A stretch of DNA of 64,000 nucleotides, taken from positions 18,478,501-18,542,500 of the forward strand of contig CM020513.1 in assembly GCA_009823395.1 (NCBI GenBank), given 5' to 3'. The first letter of the stretch is position 1. Each line of letters opens with the position of its first letter. The position numbers and the translations under genes are program-made. Positions 35,521-48,509 of the stretch are shown here, piece by piece. This DNA comes from Thamnaconus septentrionalis. Its lineage: Eukaryota; Chordata; Actinopteri; Tetraodontiformes; Monacanthidae. The notes below the pieces were generated by a model, which was given only the letters and a program-made list of their open reading frames with translations, made no database searches and was not told where the DNA came from.

Positions 35521-38500
35521 GTCCCGCAGGCAAAGGTTGACTGAGGGACTGAAGGCTGGCAGTTTTCCCCTCTTGAGGACATTCACAGCTCCCCTATTTC
35601 CAGTTACCATGGCTTTAAGGCTTCAGGCTAACCAACAAACAGCATCAGGGGTTTTACAGTGTGCGATATGCATACAGCAACACAAATAATCTGTGCAAAG
35701 CAAACAGTTGGGTGACAAGTGAGCACATACAACATGGACACAATGTAAACTGTGTTGAAACCCTGTTCTTGTGGTGGAATGTAAGAAGTGTACACATTTC
35801 ATGGTTATGTAGTCACTTTGGATGTCTCTAATGTTTGACTATGTGCTACATCCATACAGGTTCACAACTGACAAAATGGATGACTTCATATTCATTTTTT
35901 TATGCCAACATTTTTTGATGTACATAGTTCGTGGCTATCTTAAAAGCAATGCTAACTCCATAACTGATCTCAATGAGTTGCAATTCCATTTACATGGCAG
36001 CTGGATCTGTCACCTTGATTCCACTTCTGCAACAGACACATGTACGTGGGAAATGGGTTTTGGAATTAATATGGATGAAAGCTATGTCATTAAACTAAAA
36101 CATGTCTTCACAAGGCTTTTGGATTTTATGAAGTAATTTTATATATATTTAAAAAAAAAAAAAGGTATAGCTTTTCTCATACTCCAACGTACATGTAGTA
36201 CAAACATAAACATCTAGTCTTAAGGGAATGCATGAGGTGTTGACTCAAACATCATCTGAGAGTCAATAAGATTAGCTGTGGTGACACTGTGAGTAGCACA
36301 GGTGATCTCTCAGGACACGTTTCTGATGAAACGCCTTTCAATGTTCCCAGAGGCCAGAAACAAGTTCACGTGTGCACACACAGTAATTCATTTTAATGAG
36401 GCTGTAAAAAAATATAATAAAAACTATTTATCAAAAGGTTTAAATGCATGACCACATTAATTACAGACATGCTTTACGCAATGCGTTGCTGTTTGGGGAC
36501 CTGTTTTAAGAGAAGACCACAGACAGGAAAGACGAGTTGCTAATCCAAGCCAGGCCCTTCTGGCGTACAATGCACATTTCAGTCCAACTTATGAAGGTCA
36601 ACCAATTACGCATGACACATGTGATAACATGGAATTACAGGAAATACCCCGAGATGACTGTGGTTTCAAAATAAAAAAAAAGATCTAATTAGATTTAGAA
36701 TTTAATCACATAAAATACTTACAAAAAAGTGGTCTAACATGTGCTCCAACAATGACAGCAATGCTTTTATTGTCAGGACACGGTCACGTACACCTGATAG
36801 AGACATAAATTGACATTCCAAGCTTTGATCATGAAGTAAAAACCTTGAAGACTTGAGCTTTGTTTATTGAGGTCTTTATGACATGTCGCGACAATAAAGA
36901 CACTTTGACTGTTTGCAGAGCACCTTGGTACTCTTGGATGTTTTCAACATGAATGCTAAGCCAAGCACCTCACTTTTTATACATTCCAGGAGGCACTGCT
37001 TTTTCTTAATCTTACAATATTCATAAATTAGTCTATCATCAACCCTTGCTTTTTTGGTGCAACTAATTTTTAACTAATTTACTAATTTAGAGTCAGAACT
37101 GACAAATGACAGACTGGAACGACAATGTTTTGACTTGCCTATGCCATAAATGTTACCATACTAAACTGCGAACAAGGTGTAGGGTTCTGTCTTCATACAC
37201 ATTATATACTGCAGTACATTGTTGATCACTTCGCTGTGCATCCGTCAACAAATTGTTCAAGACGTCCATAATTTGTCAACAGGTGCAAGAACCATTCATT
37301 CCCATGAGTGCAGCCCGGCAGTTGGACACTCCCACAAAAGCCGTGGAGGCCGTCAGCAACCCTCCACTCTGTCTGGCTGATGTAATGCTCCTCTGGCATC
37401 ATTCACAGAAGCCCAGATGAGCCAATAGCAGGGAGATAGGTCATGGCTGAGTGACAAATGGCCTTTGTTTAAAAGCCAATCACAGCGCTCCATGTGCCCG
37501 ACGTCTATAGCTCGACATCATCTCGCGGCTATTTTGCAAATCAAATTCGGCCAAACTTCCTTTGAATGTGGTGGGAACAAAGATAAACACAGATAACTTT
37601 ACTGTGGAGTCTGTATGAAAATATTAAACAAACACTCAGCAAGAAATAGCACATGCACTTGTGCAGAAAGGGTTCTGTCTCCCCAGGAAGAGTGCATACA
37701 ACAATCAAAATAAATGCATGCTTGCAATATGTACAAAACAGAGTTACTGGTTTACCAGTGAGGCTGTTTATCGGAAAGACATTTCTCGAGACTGCCCTAA
37801 AATAATTGTCCAGGTGTCTGAGAGACCTGTTTAAGGAGTAACTCTAAACCCAGAGGCCCATGATTGCATTGATTAGCACTGTATTGTTAGCAGACTCGCT
37901 TGACAAATTAATGATAACGCAATGTTAGTTTTTCACTCGACCGTTAGGTCACAGGACTTGCACAACAGGAATTCGCATATCTTTGGCGTTCTGACAGAAA
38001 AGCTGTCGTCCCCGCCAGTTTACAATCAGCACAGGTACTGTAACCGTCTCTTTCCACACGGAAATAAAAGAGCCATTCCCTGGTTTCGTGTGAAGGATGT
38101 GATCTGTTTTCTCTTGACACAAACCATGCCGAGACTTTCCACTTTGTTTGAAGACACCGAGGTCCTCTCAAAGATAAACATGTCAAATCTGATGCGAACC
38201 ATTCAAGCCTTCGGTGGCATCACTTTTGACCGTTGTGAGTCTTTCTCTCCTCACTTATCCAGTGACAGGATTTGCCAATAAAAAGACAGATGTTGGTTGA
38301 AATTTGTCACTTCTTGTTTGCATCGAAGTCAGTCAGCCACCAGCGCCTCATGGGAAACGTATTTTTGCTGCCTTGCATGAATAAAATTACTCTGTCTGAT
38401 TGATGGGGATTTTAAGTAATGTGATGGAAAAATTATGACTGAACGGTTATCTGTGACAACTGGACTTTTCGGGAAGTTTCCTGAGGATGAACAAACCTTC

Positions 38501-39489
38501 AACTTATGCATCCTCTCATGCAAGCCTTGAATAGGGCCTTTTACCTCTGTGGCGATCCACATCTAATTAGGTCAGACTGAGTGATATACATCGTAAACCA
38601 AGGTCAAGATAACCAAACAGATTAGGGAAGGTGCCGAATAGCCCAGATAGGTTTGTATCCTTTGCCTGTCGACACTGTGTCTGGAGTGAAAAAGGTGTTC
38701 AACAGATTACATACAGTATGTATCTCTTCCTTATATGCTTATGTTTATTCATCACACGTTCATGTTTATTTCAGGTTATAAAAGACTTGTACGGCTGATG
38801 CTCAGTGAAGAGCTGCGTCAGATACTCGCACCAACCGCTTGTCTCAGACACCCTTGTTCCTCTCGCGAGGTTAAACACTTGCCTGTTTTCATCAGCCAGA
38901 GTTCAGAGCCATCCTTTCACGCACACTGTAGAGACGTAAAACCCTCCAACTACAGCCAGACAGTGAGACCCAGTCAGGGGACTGAGCCCAGTTCTGCCCG
39001 AGACTCAATACCTTAATGTCTATTTCTTCAAGTTGAGGTTTCGGAAGCTGCTCAGCTGAGTTAAGGATGTGGTCAAACTTTCCAAATAAGCACTGAAGTC
39101 CAGCAAAGTAGAGCACAGAGAGCTTAATTCTTCCTTATGGAGTACAAAGCCCAGGCAGTTCTACAGAACAACTGATATTATACTGACAAAGCTTCTGCTT
39201 ATATACTGCAGCAGGCGGGCGTTTTTCTTTGGTTAACTGTGGTGTCTGACGTGCTGTATGTCTGATTTTCTTCCATATATGGTCTGTTTGGGTTAGAAAG
39301 TAATATATAGATCTCTGCTTGATGTTGTAATTGAGAATGAACCCTGGAGCCTCTTGGTCAAGAGTAATGTGACCCCAAAGGACAAGTAATGCATTGATCC
39401 CTTATCAGGTTGGTTGATAAATAACTAGACTTTATAGGGAGGGGGTGGAGACTGTAAACAACAGACTTATATACAGTATGTGGGAACTG

Positions 39490-39590
39490 GTGCCTGACAG
39501 GTGCTTTGCAAAGAGCGTATTCTTATGCAATGGAGTCGGTGTCAGCGGAGATTCCCTCAACATGTGCCCAACATCACTGCATGATAAACA
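39490..39590 (+). repeat. Dispersed repeat copy 1 (possible LTR fragment)
   Basis: Shares the core GGAGTCGGTGTCAGCGGAGA / TTCCCTCAACA with copies at 42440-42548 and 46367-46480. This is the most degraded copy and lacks the AATAAA block. Confidence 0.5.
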
Positions 39591-40464
39591 ACATTTTCTA
39601 GACTAGTCATTGGGTGGAAAGAGTTAACTCAGGGAGTCCAACAGCTGTTGGGGTTGACTCAGCCACTTATCTTCATTATCAGCATCCTGGCCATTTACAA
39701 GGCACTTGCTTGCTCTGGTGTAGTTCATTATCAACATGCAATTCTCACAAAGGTGTTAAGGTCTGTTTTAGTGTTTCCTGCTTTATTTTGAAAGTTTGGT
39801 CTCTCCTTGTATTTTCTGTACTTTACTTCCTGTTTGTGTTTTTGCCTGCCTTTTTTATTGCCTCATGATTTTTAAGATAACATAAGATATGCATTATTGT
39901 CAGTCCTAAAAGGTGACAGAAATTCTTCCCCTCTGTTTCCTTGGCAGTACTGTCCTGGATTGTTCTCAGCTGTGTTACCTTGCCCTCTTGTATAAAAGAG
40001 TCTCCCTTTGTCTGTGTTTGAGCATCGTTTCGTCACCATTGTTTCTTCTTGGTTGCCTTGATTTTCTGTCTTGTCTCGGTTGTCTGTATCTCAAGGTCTG
40101 TTTCGGTTCAGTTAGTAAGATTAGTTTACTTACCCATGAAAATACCCAAAGTAGAGTTTTTGTTTATTTTTTTTGAATAAATCATTTTCAACCCACACAA
40201 CCCCACGTGACATAAGATTAGTGTAGGCTTCAGTGAACGAGATCATTTTCTTGTCATTTTATACGTTCGAATCGCAAACACCACAGACATATAGTATATA
40301 CAGACCCAATGGATAGAAGAAGACATGTCACTGTCCCAGAGCGAATGGGGTTATTCACAGACAATTTATGGAAAAGTTGAACATATTGTATGTTATATGG
40401 AATTGCCCAATTAGAAATAAGGGAGTAACTCAATTAAGTTGACCCATCTGCTTCCTGTTTTGTT

Positions 40465-40541
40465 GACCAGCTCATTGGTCTAGTGGTAGAGTGTCTGCCC
40501 TGAGATTGGTATGTTGTGGGTTCAATCCCTGACTGGGTCAT
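40465..40541 (+). mobile_element. tRNA-derived SINE, tRNA-like head
   Basis: Contains a good pol III A box (TGGTCTAGTGG) and B box (GGTTCAATCC) with tRNA spacing, and partly pairing ends (GACCAG...CTGGGTC). The sequence after it does not look like a tRNA gene end but a unique tail (TACCAAAGAGTGTAAAAATG), as in SINEs. The element probably continues to about 40610. Confidence 0.65.
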
Positions 40542-42439
40542 ACCAAAGAGTGTAAAAATGGTACCCATTGCCTTGTCCATGCACGAAACTGGACAAGGGT
40601 TTTGAGCTTGGTTTTTTTTAATTTCATGTTTATTAGGGCTAAGAAAACAAAGATTTTTTTTTTATCGTCCTCCAGGCAAACCAAATCGTCATACAGATTT
40701 CCAGTGTGACCAGTAGGGTGATGTGGGTTTTCTCTTTTCAGCAGGTGAATTAAAAAAAAGGAGCCTGAGAACTGATATGAATGAGGTTCTTTCATGTAAT
40801 GTTTTTGCAGCAAGAGGAACACAGTGACAAGAAAGACAATGTTCAAAGAGGAAGAGTGAACGTGAGTTTGACACATGAGGTTCTGTGCGAAAAGAATTGA
40901 AAAGAATAGAATGTAAGGCTTGAACAACCTTGTCGCGGATGCATTTCTGATAAGTACGAGGAGCAGTGTTACCATGAAGAGGCCCTATTAGCACTCATCA
41001 GAGGCCTCACTGTTACAATGGCAGGATTTCCCGGTCAGGCCGACATGGTTCTGATGCACACAGACATATAGGATACAAGATACAGCCGCATGTAGGCATT
41101 CATGTATGCACATGCAGGAAGAAACAGGAAGTCTGCTACAAGGGCAGACTAGTGAAGAATTTACATTTGAAAGCAAGATTTACTGTGAAAATATCTAAAC
41201 ACAAACGTTATTTTGTAACTGCACTTTAATCAGGTATATGGAGGATTTGACCTGCAGTGTTTGTTAGTCCTCTTTTGCACATGGCCCATGTCATCTGTAT
41301 TGTTCACGTGCTACACAGAAAATGCATTGTCATTTCACGTGCATTTCCTTCTGCAGAGGTTTTTTCCACAAAGTGAGTTGAAATGGTTGAATTGGTAATT
41401 TCATGTAAGTGCTCCCTTTAAGCCACGATTAAACCAGCTGATACAAATCTTTCCCCATGTTGTTTCCCAGTCCATTCAATTCCTAGAATCTGTTCTCCGC
41501 CACTTGGAGTTGTGGAGCTTTTGCTTTTATTCTATTATATTTATTATGTCGTTTTGTTTGTTCTCGAATGTTTTTATGATGAGCGAATGGTACCAGCAAA
41601 GACTGCACTTTTTTTTTTTCTATTGTCATTGTACTTTGTGCAACAAGATATTCTGATTCTGAGTTACAGTTGATGTATCTAAGTGTTTATTGAAGTGTTA
41701 AAGTTGGGCATTATATTGTTTCCTTTTGTCATACATGAGTGCATGAATAAGATTTGAAGTTTTGTAACAATGAAAGTTATGTATTGGGGTATATTATTAG
41801 GCGTACACATTGAGATGTCAGGTATTTTCTTTGTTTCTTGGTGTTTAGGGAAATTGGTGTTAGGCAGGGAAAAGTCCAGATGGGTTGACTTTGGAAACCT
41901 TTTATGATTTTTTTTTTCTTCTGAGGTTCTCACATGCATTTGCCTACATGTTGCCCTTACACAATTTCTTTTTGATTGGTTTTGACTACTACATGTAGTC
42001 GCCTAGGACAGAGGGGCCGTGAGAGAATTTTCCATTTTCGCTAAAGTTAAGAATATCTGAACTCTATGTGCTGATTTCTTATCACCTTAGTTAATTCCAA
42101 ATAAAAGCTTGACGGAGGGGGGAAATATTTGGTGTCTGACTGGTCACCAACTTCAAGCCAAATGCTTTATTTTTGTTCGTTATTTGATCTCACCACAAGG
42201 GTTGTTGACCAAGAGTTGAACATCTGGTATTTTGTAAAAAAGGGGTACTCCCTGGATGACACTAAAGGTCAAGGTAATCAGTGGGTTCTTATTCTGTGTA
42301 ACATGAGAACCAGTCAGAAGAATGTGGGATTATAAACAACAGAACTACATATATATCAGAAGTTGGAACGGTAAAGTTGGATTTGAACTTTAATGTTGCA
42401 TTTTTCCACATTGGCTACGAGGCCACCCTCAGGCGGACC

Positions 42440-42548
42440 AGTGCCGGACAGCGAGACTTCTTTTGTAATAAACTTACCCCTATACAATCCAGTCAGTGTC
42501 AGCAAAGATTCCCTCATCTACACAACATTGCTGCCTGACAATCCACTA
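42440..42548 (+). repeat. Dispersed repeat copy 2 (possible LTR fragment)
   Basis: Has the block ACTTC-TTTTGTAATAAACTT, then TATACAATCCAGTCAGTGTC, then GATTCCCTCA and GCTGCCTGACAATCCAC. It aligns over about 100 bp with the copy at 46367-46480. The AATAAA followed by a conserved tail resembles the R-U5 part of an LTR; this is inference. Confidence 0.55.
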
Positions 42549-43301
42549 TAGACTCACATCTAGGGCCAGTTTAGAGTTACCAGTTAACCTAATGTGTATG
42601 TCTTTGGAATGTGGGACTAATCCTGGAGACTGACCCCCTAGTTGACCTTCTTGCAGAGAGGTGACGTTAAAAACTAGACCCTGTGTTTGCAAAAATGAAA
42701 AGTGCATTCATTCAATATTGACACATAGGGTGTCATTAATTAATCTGTGAGAAGATTTGTGCATGAATCCTACTAATGCTAAAAAAAAAAAAGTCCATCA
42801 GGATTGAATAATTCTGCATAATTCCATGAAGTGGTCAAAGGAATGTTTGCAGATTCATGAATGTCAATCAATCACACATTTACGACACATTCCACTATGA
42901 ACGCCACAACATTTAAAACAAAGTAAATGGACAAAATGTTGAGTGATTGATTTATTGATTGATTAAAGCCTTCATTGAACTCTCTTCTAGAGATCTTTAC
43001 AGTTTCACCCCAAACCAGTAAAGCAGCCATAAAGGAGAGCAAAGTTCAGAAAGAACATCCAGTGTTGAAAGGAGAATATGTTGCAACAGATGAACAAACG
43101 GACGTTATGTTTCAGTTACATTTATCACTGAGTACTTCAGAGCACGTCGTGGAATATGCTCCACCATAGTGTGATTCATCATTGAAAAGATAAATGGCAA
43201 CGTGTAAAGTGAAAGAGTCATTTCCAAAATAGACAAATCAGCAAACCATCAATTTTGGGAAGAGGACATAAACAGGTACATGGTAATTGTAAGAGAATCT
43301 A

Positions 43302-43306
<5 letters not shown>

Positions 43307-43333
<27 letters not shown>
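43307..43333 (+). repeat. (CA)n microsatellite
   Basis: About thirteen CA units in the intergenic region next to ppcdc. Confidence 0.9.
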
Positions 43334-43831
43334 GAGGATGCTGAAGTCAGCGTCACATAACACAAGGTTGTGGGAGAGGAGCTCCCTGAGCGCACAAAAG
43401 AGTCGTTTTTATTCCTGGTTGTGGTAAAGATAAGCTTGGCACCTTGTGCGAGGTCAGAGAAGAGAGAGAGACTCTTGAGGGGGAGGCCTGCTTGGAACCC
43501 CCTTGTACTAAGGTCGCCAAGGCCAGAAAACAAGTTGGGTTTGGGTGACTGATTGCTGGTTGCAGCATTTCTGGATTCCCTTCATTTATCCTTAGTGGAT
43601 GATGAAAGAGTTTGCTGTTGCAGCCCTGTGTCATGCACCAAAATTTAGTACAGAGGTCAGCATGATGTCGACATCAATCTGCTTTATGGATAAGAAATGG
43701 CACAGACAGGTGTGTTTGGATTGTAAAAAAAAACCCAAAAAACTAAATAACACAACTGAGTTTTTATTGGCTCCATTTCCATTAATGATACATTCATTTA
43801 AATGTCGGGAAAACAACAACGTACGGGCAGA

Positions 43832-46800
43832 TTACTCATCGGCTTTTGGAAGATACTGTTTGACAACACTGACAATAGTTGATACTTCTGCCATGGCCCC
43901 TTTGCCTGCAAGAGAAAACACACAGTTAGACGGCCAAATTACTCATGTACTTTAAGAGAGGAGCGTCGACCAATATACACTAGATAGACAAGATCACTTG
44001 CATAATAACAGTGGGCCCCTAATTAAATGAACATGACGGTGACTAAACGTGACAGGATTAAATCCCTCCGAAACTGATTAGTGCTTCAGATAGATACTAT
44101 CTATCAATGCGACAGTCCAGCACAAGGCATTGGAGAGATGGGCGAAACGTGTCACTGCCGAGCACTAGGTTTGTCAGGAGTGCAGAGGCTATATACGTCT
44201 GTCAGCCAGCAAAAGAAGAACCAGAAAAACAGCATCATCTCAACCAGAAACAGGTTTTTGCATTCCAACCAAAATTCTGCGGCGACCATTAAAACCTTGT
44301 TGACAGCAATTTTGTCGCCACGGTCTTTGTTAAGCACCTAGCTGCAGGTGTGTTTCACAGATATTTGGAATGCATGTGGGCCATAAACTCATGAGACAAT
44401 TGGACTATTGGACATTTTGTAAGGTAGCCTACCTTCATCTCCACACACTAACTTCTTAGCAATGCAGGGAACCTCGACGTATCCGAACTCTACAAGTCTG
44501 GATATCTGCTGGGCTGTGATGGGATGCTGCCACATGGCCGTGTTCATTGCGGGACAGAAGAGCAGCGGGCGACTGCAATCCCAAGCCCGTACGACACATG
44601 TCTGAAAATAACAGGATAAACATCATAAACATTGATCTGCTCTGATTTATTTAGTTTTTAGGATTTGTAACTGGTAAGACACAATGCACTACAGAGAACA
44701 ACTATGTTCCCACCAGCAGATTGTCACAAATGCCACTCGCAATCTTTCCAAGTGTGTTGGCATCGAGAGGGGCGATGACCAGGAGGTCGGCCCAGCGCCT
44801 CAGCTCGATGTGAAGTACGGGGTCTGATCGCTGAGTCCACAGCTACAACACAGACGTGTAGTTAGGCATGAAACTGATGCAATACTCACTTCCTCACTCA
44901 CTTCCCTAATATATGCAGTGTGAGAGACAGCATGAAAAATATAAATGCATGTATTTAATTAATTCTTTAAAATAACCCATTTAGCATGGAAACTTTAGAT
45001 TAAAGGCAATGGCAAGAGTACTTTATTTTGGTACTTCAATTTCTGAAAGAAAATAATATCACAAGTGTCCCACATAGAGGTTCTGTGTATTTAATGTACT
45101 ACTAGGACCATGTGATCTTTGCAGACTTTGTTTTTCCTTTCTTTCAGGCTTTGGAGAGTCACCTTTTCCAATTTCAAATTCTTCAGTTAATTAATCCATA
45201 GCTCATCATAATCTAGATTGTAGGTAACTGAACTCTCTACACCAAGTCCATTGATTAATTAGACTACATTAAGTGTGTGTTCTTATAAGTATTTAGAAGC
45301 TTATTATGCATGTACATTGTATAAGATAATCATTACCTCCCACTCATCCTGGTCACCGTAGACTTTCACTGAAACCTCTGTAGGATGGTAGAAGTGTTTG
45401 GCATGCTCTGTGGAAACCACTCTTACATCCACCTAGAGCAGACAACAACATAGTGACAGCCACAACTTACTTATAGTCATCATAAATGGCTCCCCCAAAC
45501 CTATTTCTTTGAACTATACAAGGCAGTAATATTCCTTTAGAAACTCTTGTCTTTATTTGATTCCAATACCTCAAAATAAAATACATTAAGTGTTTTACAT
45601 AATAACCAGAATCTCAGCGCTTCAATTCAAAAAGAGCTTTGACAATTATTTTTGGCACTGGGACTCATTTCCTCATCTATTTTGCTTATTCACAATTCTG
45701 CTGAAAGTTCGCACTTCCCTTTCCATATTCTAGTTTTTAGTGATATATGCAGTTGCACAGAGAAATTAGCATAGTAATAGATAACTAAATAACCATTAAT
45801 AAGAACGTACATTCAGACCATGAACAAATGTCCATTTTGCACAGCATAAAATATCTCTGTGCTGATTTACAAAGGTTTCTGAAAATAATTATTTAACAAC
45901 CACACAATAAGTCTATTGAAACAGCACTGCTTGCTCTACACATTTTAGTTCCATTGAATAAGAAATTGTAAATATCTGTAGTTTATTTTACATATTTTCC
46001 ATATGTTGTGTGTGTAGTGTCTGATAAGTCCTATGTCCGAATTGATCTCTATCCCTATGGTAGTGACTTAGTAATGCCTATGGCCTGTACTAAGAGGGAG
46101 GACATGAATAGAGAGGACCCTAAAGACAGAATGGTCCCTCTTTGCAAATATTTATAGCTTCCATTTCATGTGACTCAGTAATGCCTACTAAATGCCTACT
46201 GATGCTAAATGTATGTGTTTCATTAGAGGCTACACTAATGTATAAAGCCTGGTGGTGGCTACCTAGTGCCAGCCAAAGCTTTAGTAAGTGCTTTGGCTGA
46301 GGTTGAGAGTTTGTGAGAGTTTGTACGCATCTGGACACACAACCTCCTCAGGCTCCCTGGGCGCCTGATTGATACCTGACTTCTTTGTAATAAACCTGTT
46401 TTTATACAATCAAGTCGGTGTCAACGAGGATTCCTTCAACATCCACACTTCACCGCTGCAGCCTGACGAATCCACCACACAGGTCTTGCTCATATTGTTC
46501 TCCCATAGACCAATGATTAAAAATACTCATAGAGACAGAAAAACATGGATTAGCATTAACATTCTCAGCAATTGGTTTTCTTGCAACGAACTGCAACTAC
46601 ATTTTAATTCCTTGGCCTTTACAGGCGCTGACAATAATACTTCAGGATGTCACTGCTCCATCTTGCGGCTACGGTTAGCACTGCCAAGGTGAGGGTACGC
46701 ATTGCATGCGCAAAAATCGATGCAACTTGCGACAAGGCTGACATGATAATTAAAATGAAGACAACCATAGCAGCTCACCCCAGGAAGATGAAGAAGCTCG

Positions 46801-46919
46801 GACACCAGAAGGGGAAGCTTCAAGGCTGCCACACTTCCCGTCACTCCAACGAGGACCCGGAAGGTCCCGCTAGACAACAACTCAGTCTTGAGCCTACAAG
46901 CACGGTCGTCTGTCTGCAT
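43832..46919 (-). CDS. ppcdc: Phosphopantothenoylcysteine decarboxylase (PPCDC)
   Basis: FMN-dependent decarboxylation of 4'-phosphopantothenoylcysteine to 4'-phosphopantetheine, third step of coenzyme A synthesis, as a cytosolic homotrimer. Five exons on the minus strand: 46779-46919, 45337-45432, 44714-44842, 44433-44601, 43832-43905; total 609 nt, 202 residues (human 204). Start at 46919 ([11 protein letters not shown]) gives the family length; an in-frame Met lies seven codons upstream. Seen: FMN-binding [23 protein letters not shown], catalytic His90 in [35 protein letters not shown], Asn142 in PAMNTAMW, and Cys175 in KKLVCGDEG, the same residue numbers as in plant HAL3a. A minus-strand AATAAA at 43763-43768 lies 64 nt past the stop. 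Divergently arranged with hacd3. Confidence 0.97.
46367..46480 (+). repeat. Dispersed repeat copy 3 (possible LTR fragment)
   Basis: ACTTCTTTGTAATAAACCTG, TATACAATCAAGTCGGTGTC, GATTCCTTCAACA, GCAGCCTGACGAATCCACC. Lies in ppcdc intron 1 and aligns with copy 2 (42440-42548). Confidence 0.55.
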
Positions 46920-47606
46920 CGCACGGTAGGCGATCAACACGCTTTAAATCCCTCAGAAACTGAACTGCAACAAGTACTGCATTAAGTCCGTCGTCGGGTT
47001 GACTCGTTAGCTTCTATTCTCTCGTACAAGTATTACAGCGCTGTTGAGAAAACGCAATACGCTCCTTCAACTTGATGTCGTTTTACTTTTCGTGGACACT
47101 GGGACGACTTCAGACGAATAAGACGAGTCTGCGCTGCGGCTCCTGGTGCGACTTATGCTACAGAAGGGAGGCAAATAGGCACGGACTAAACATCTGGAGC
47201 TATCCTTAATAGTTATTTATTAAGTCTTGTAATGACAGCCAGCCAAACTAAACTTTGTTTGTTCACCATGTGAGAAACATGAACCAGCGAATGTCCGGGG
47301 TACGACTCACAGAGTGTTCTGCCCAGTGCCTCCATGGATCGGCCCTACTTCCGTAAATATTCTTCGCTAGCCAATCAGAATGAACCTACTTCCAACGAGT
47401 TCTGCTTCTATCGTGAGTACGTCGTGACGTTGACCAACGCGTCAGCGCGCTCGTTCGCTCGCCCGCAGAATATTCTAGGTATTTCGCCGTAGCGCTCGAC
47501 TTGCTAGCATGAAGGCAGGGGAATTGATTAACTGTTAACTCGGAAAGATATCAGATTGAACAAACGCCCCACCCGTGTCTTCATATTTACATATTTAAAT
47601 CTAACC
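46920..47606. promoter_or_regulatory. Shared divergent promoter region of ppcdc (-) and hacd3 (+)
   Basis: 687 bp separate the two start codons. The hacd3-proximal half is CpG-rich (CGCGTCAGCGCGCTCGTTCG around 47440) with TGACG half-sites near 47425-47432 that resemble CRE/ATF motifs. No ORF of interest. A single bidirectional promoter is the simplest reading. Confidence 0.55.
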
Positions 47607-48426
47607 ATGCCGCTTACGCCCCTTGTGTACTGGGCCCAGCGTCACGAAGAAATATTCCTGCGAGTGGAGCTCACAGACGCGCAGGTAAGCTAACAGGAGC
47701 GTGCAGTGCAGGAGCCTGGTGGTACCAGCCTGCACTTACCTTTATTCACTGGATATTAATAATGCAAACCGCGGGTGCAGGCTGATGTAAACGACACGTC
47801 GCTCAGTAAGATGATGTCTATTATGGCACATGCGATTATATTACACGCAAAGGTCGTCTGAATGTTATTTGATATGCGATAGCTCTGTACAAAGTCCATT
47901 GTTTTGTTTAATCGATTACATAGTTTGGCAGTGTTGCCCGAAATTTTAAAGGGCGTATTATGGCACGTTTTACGTAGTCATAATATTAGACCCAGCATTT
48001 ACGACTGAACTAAACGAAATGTCGAAAACAAAATGTATAGTCAGCTAAAGATCTGTCTCTCTCTTCTGGTCATGTAGTAGTTGTAGTAGTAATAATAATA
48101 ATAATCGCGTGCCTTATAATTATTGGTCTGACAACGTAAATGTCTATTGGCAGACTGAAAATACAATTTTTTTTTTTTTTTTTTTTTAAAGTGACATATG
48201 ACTGAAATCATCCACATGCATTTTTTTGATTTAGTGCCACCCCGATCATAGGTCACAATAAATATTATGCATTTGCCTTTGAAAGAAGAGAAATGTGGCT
48301 TGTGATTGAACGTTGCCTTAGACCAGGTGCGCCCAACCTTTTTGACCCAAGACCTATTGCTTTTCATGTAGCCAACCTAACGAGATCTGCCAGCCATACC
48401 TGTGTCAACAGAGCAGGGAATCGTGC

Positions 48427-48509
<83 letters not shown>

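Larger units (their letters stand above)
34501..43831. other. Gene-poor intergenic region
   Basis: 9.3 kb between the c15orf39-like promoter and the 3' end of ppcdc. Supported contents are the unrecognised ORF at 35118-35520, a CCAAT-containing patch at about 37400-37500, repeat copies at 39490-39590 and 42440-42548, a tRNA-derived SINE at 40465-40541 and a (CA)n at 43307-43333. The remaining ORFs are short, AT-rich and resemble nothing I recognise. Confidence 0.5.

Noticed and set aside
35822..36136. 104-codon plus-strand frame
   Set aside because: AT-rich, no recognised motif, no partner exons; its length is expected by chance in 64 kb.
37922..38281. 119-codon plus-strand frame
   Set aside because: No family likeness, irregular composition and no supporting splice sites; treated as chance.
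46369..46692. 107-codon plus-strand frame in ppcdc intron 1
   Set aside because: Begins inside the dispersed AATAAA repeat and has no protein-like character.
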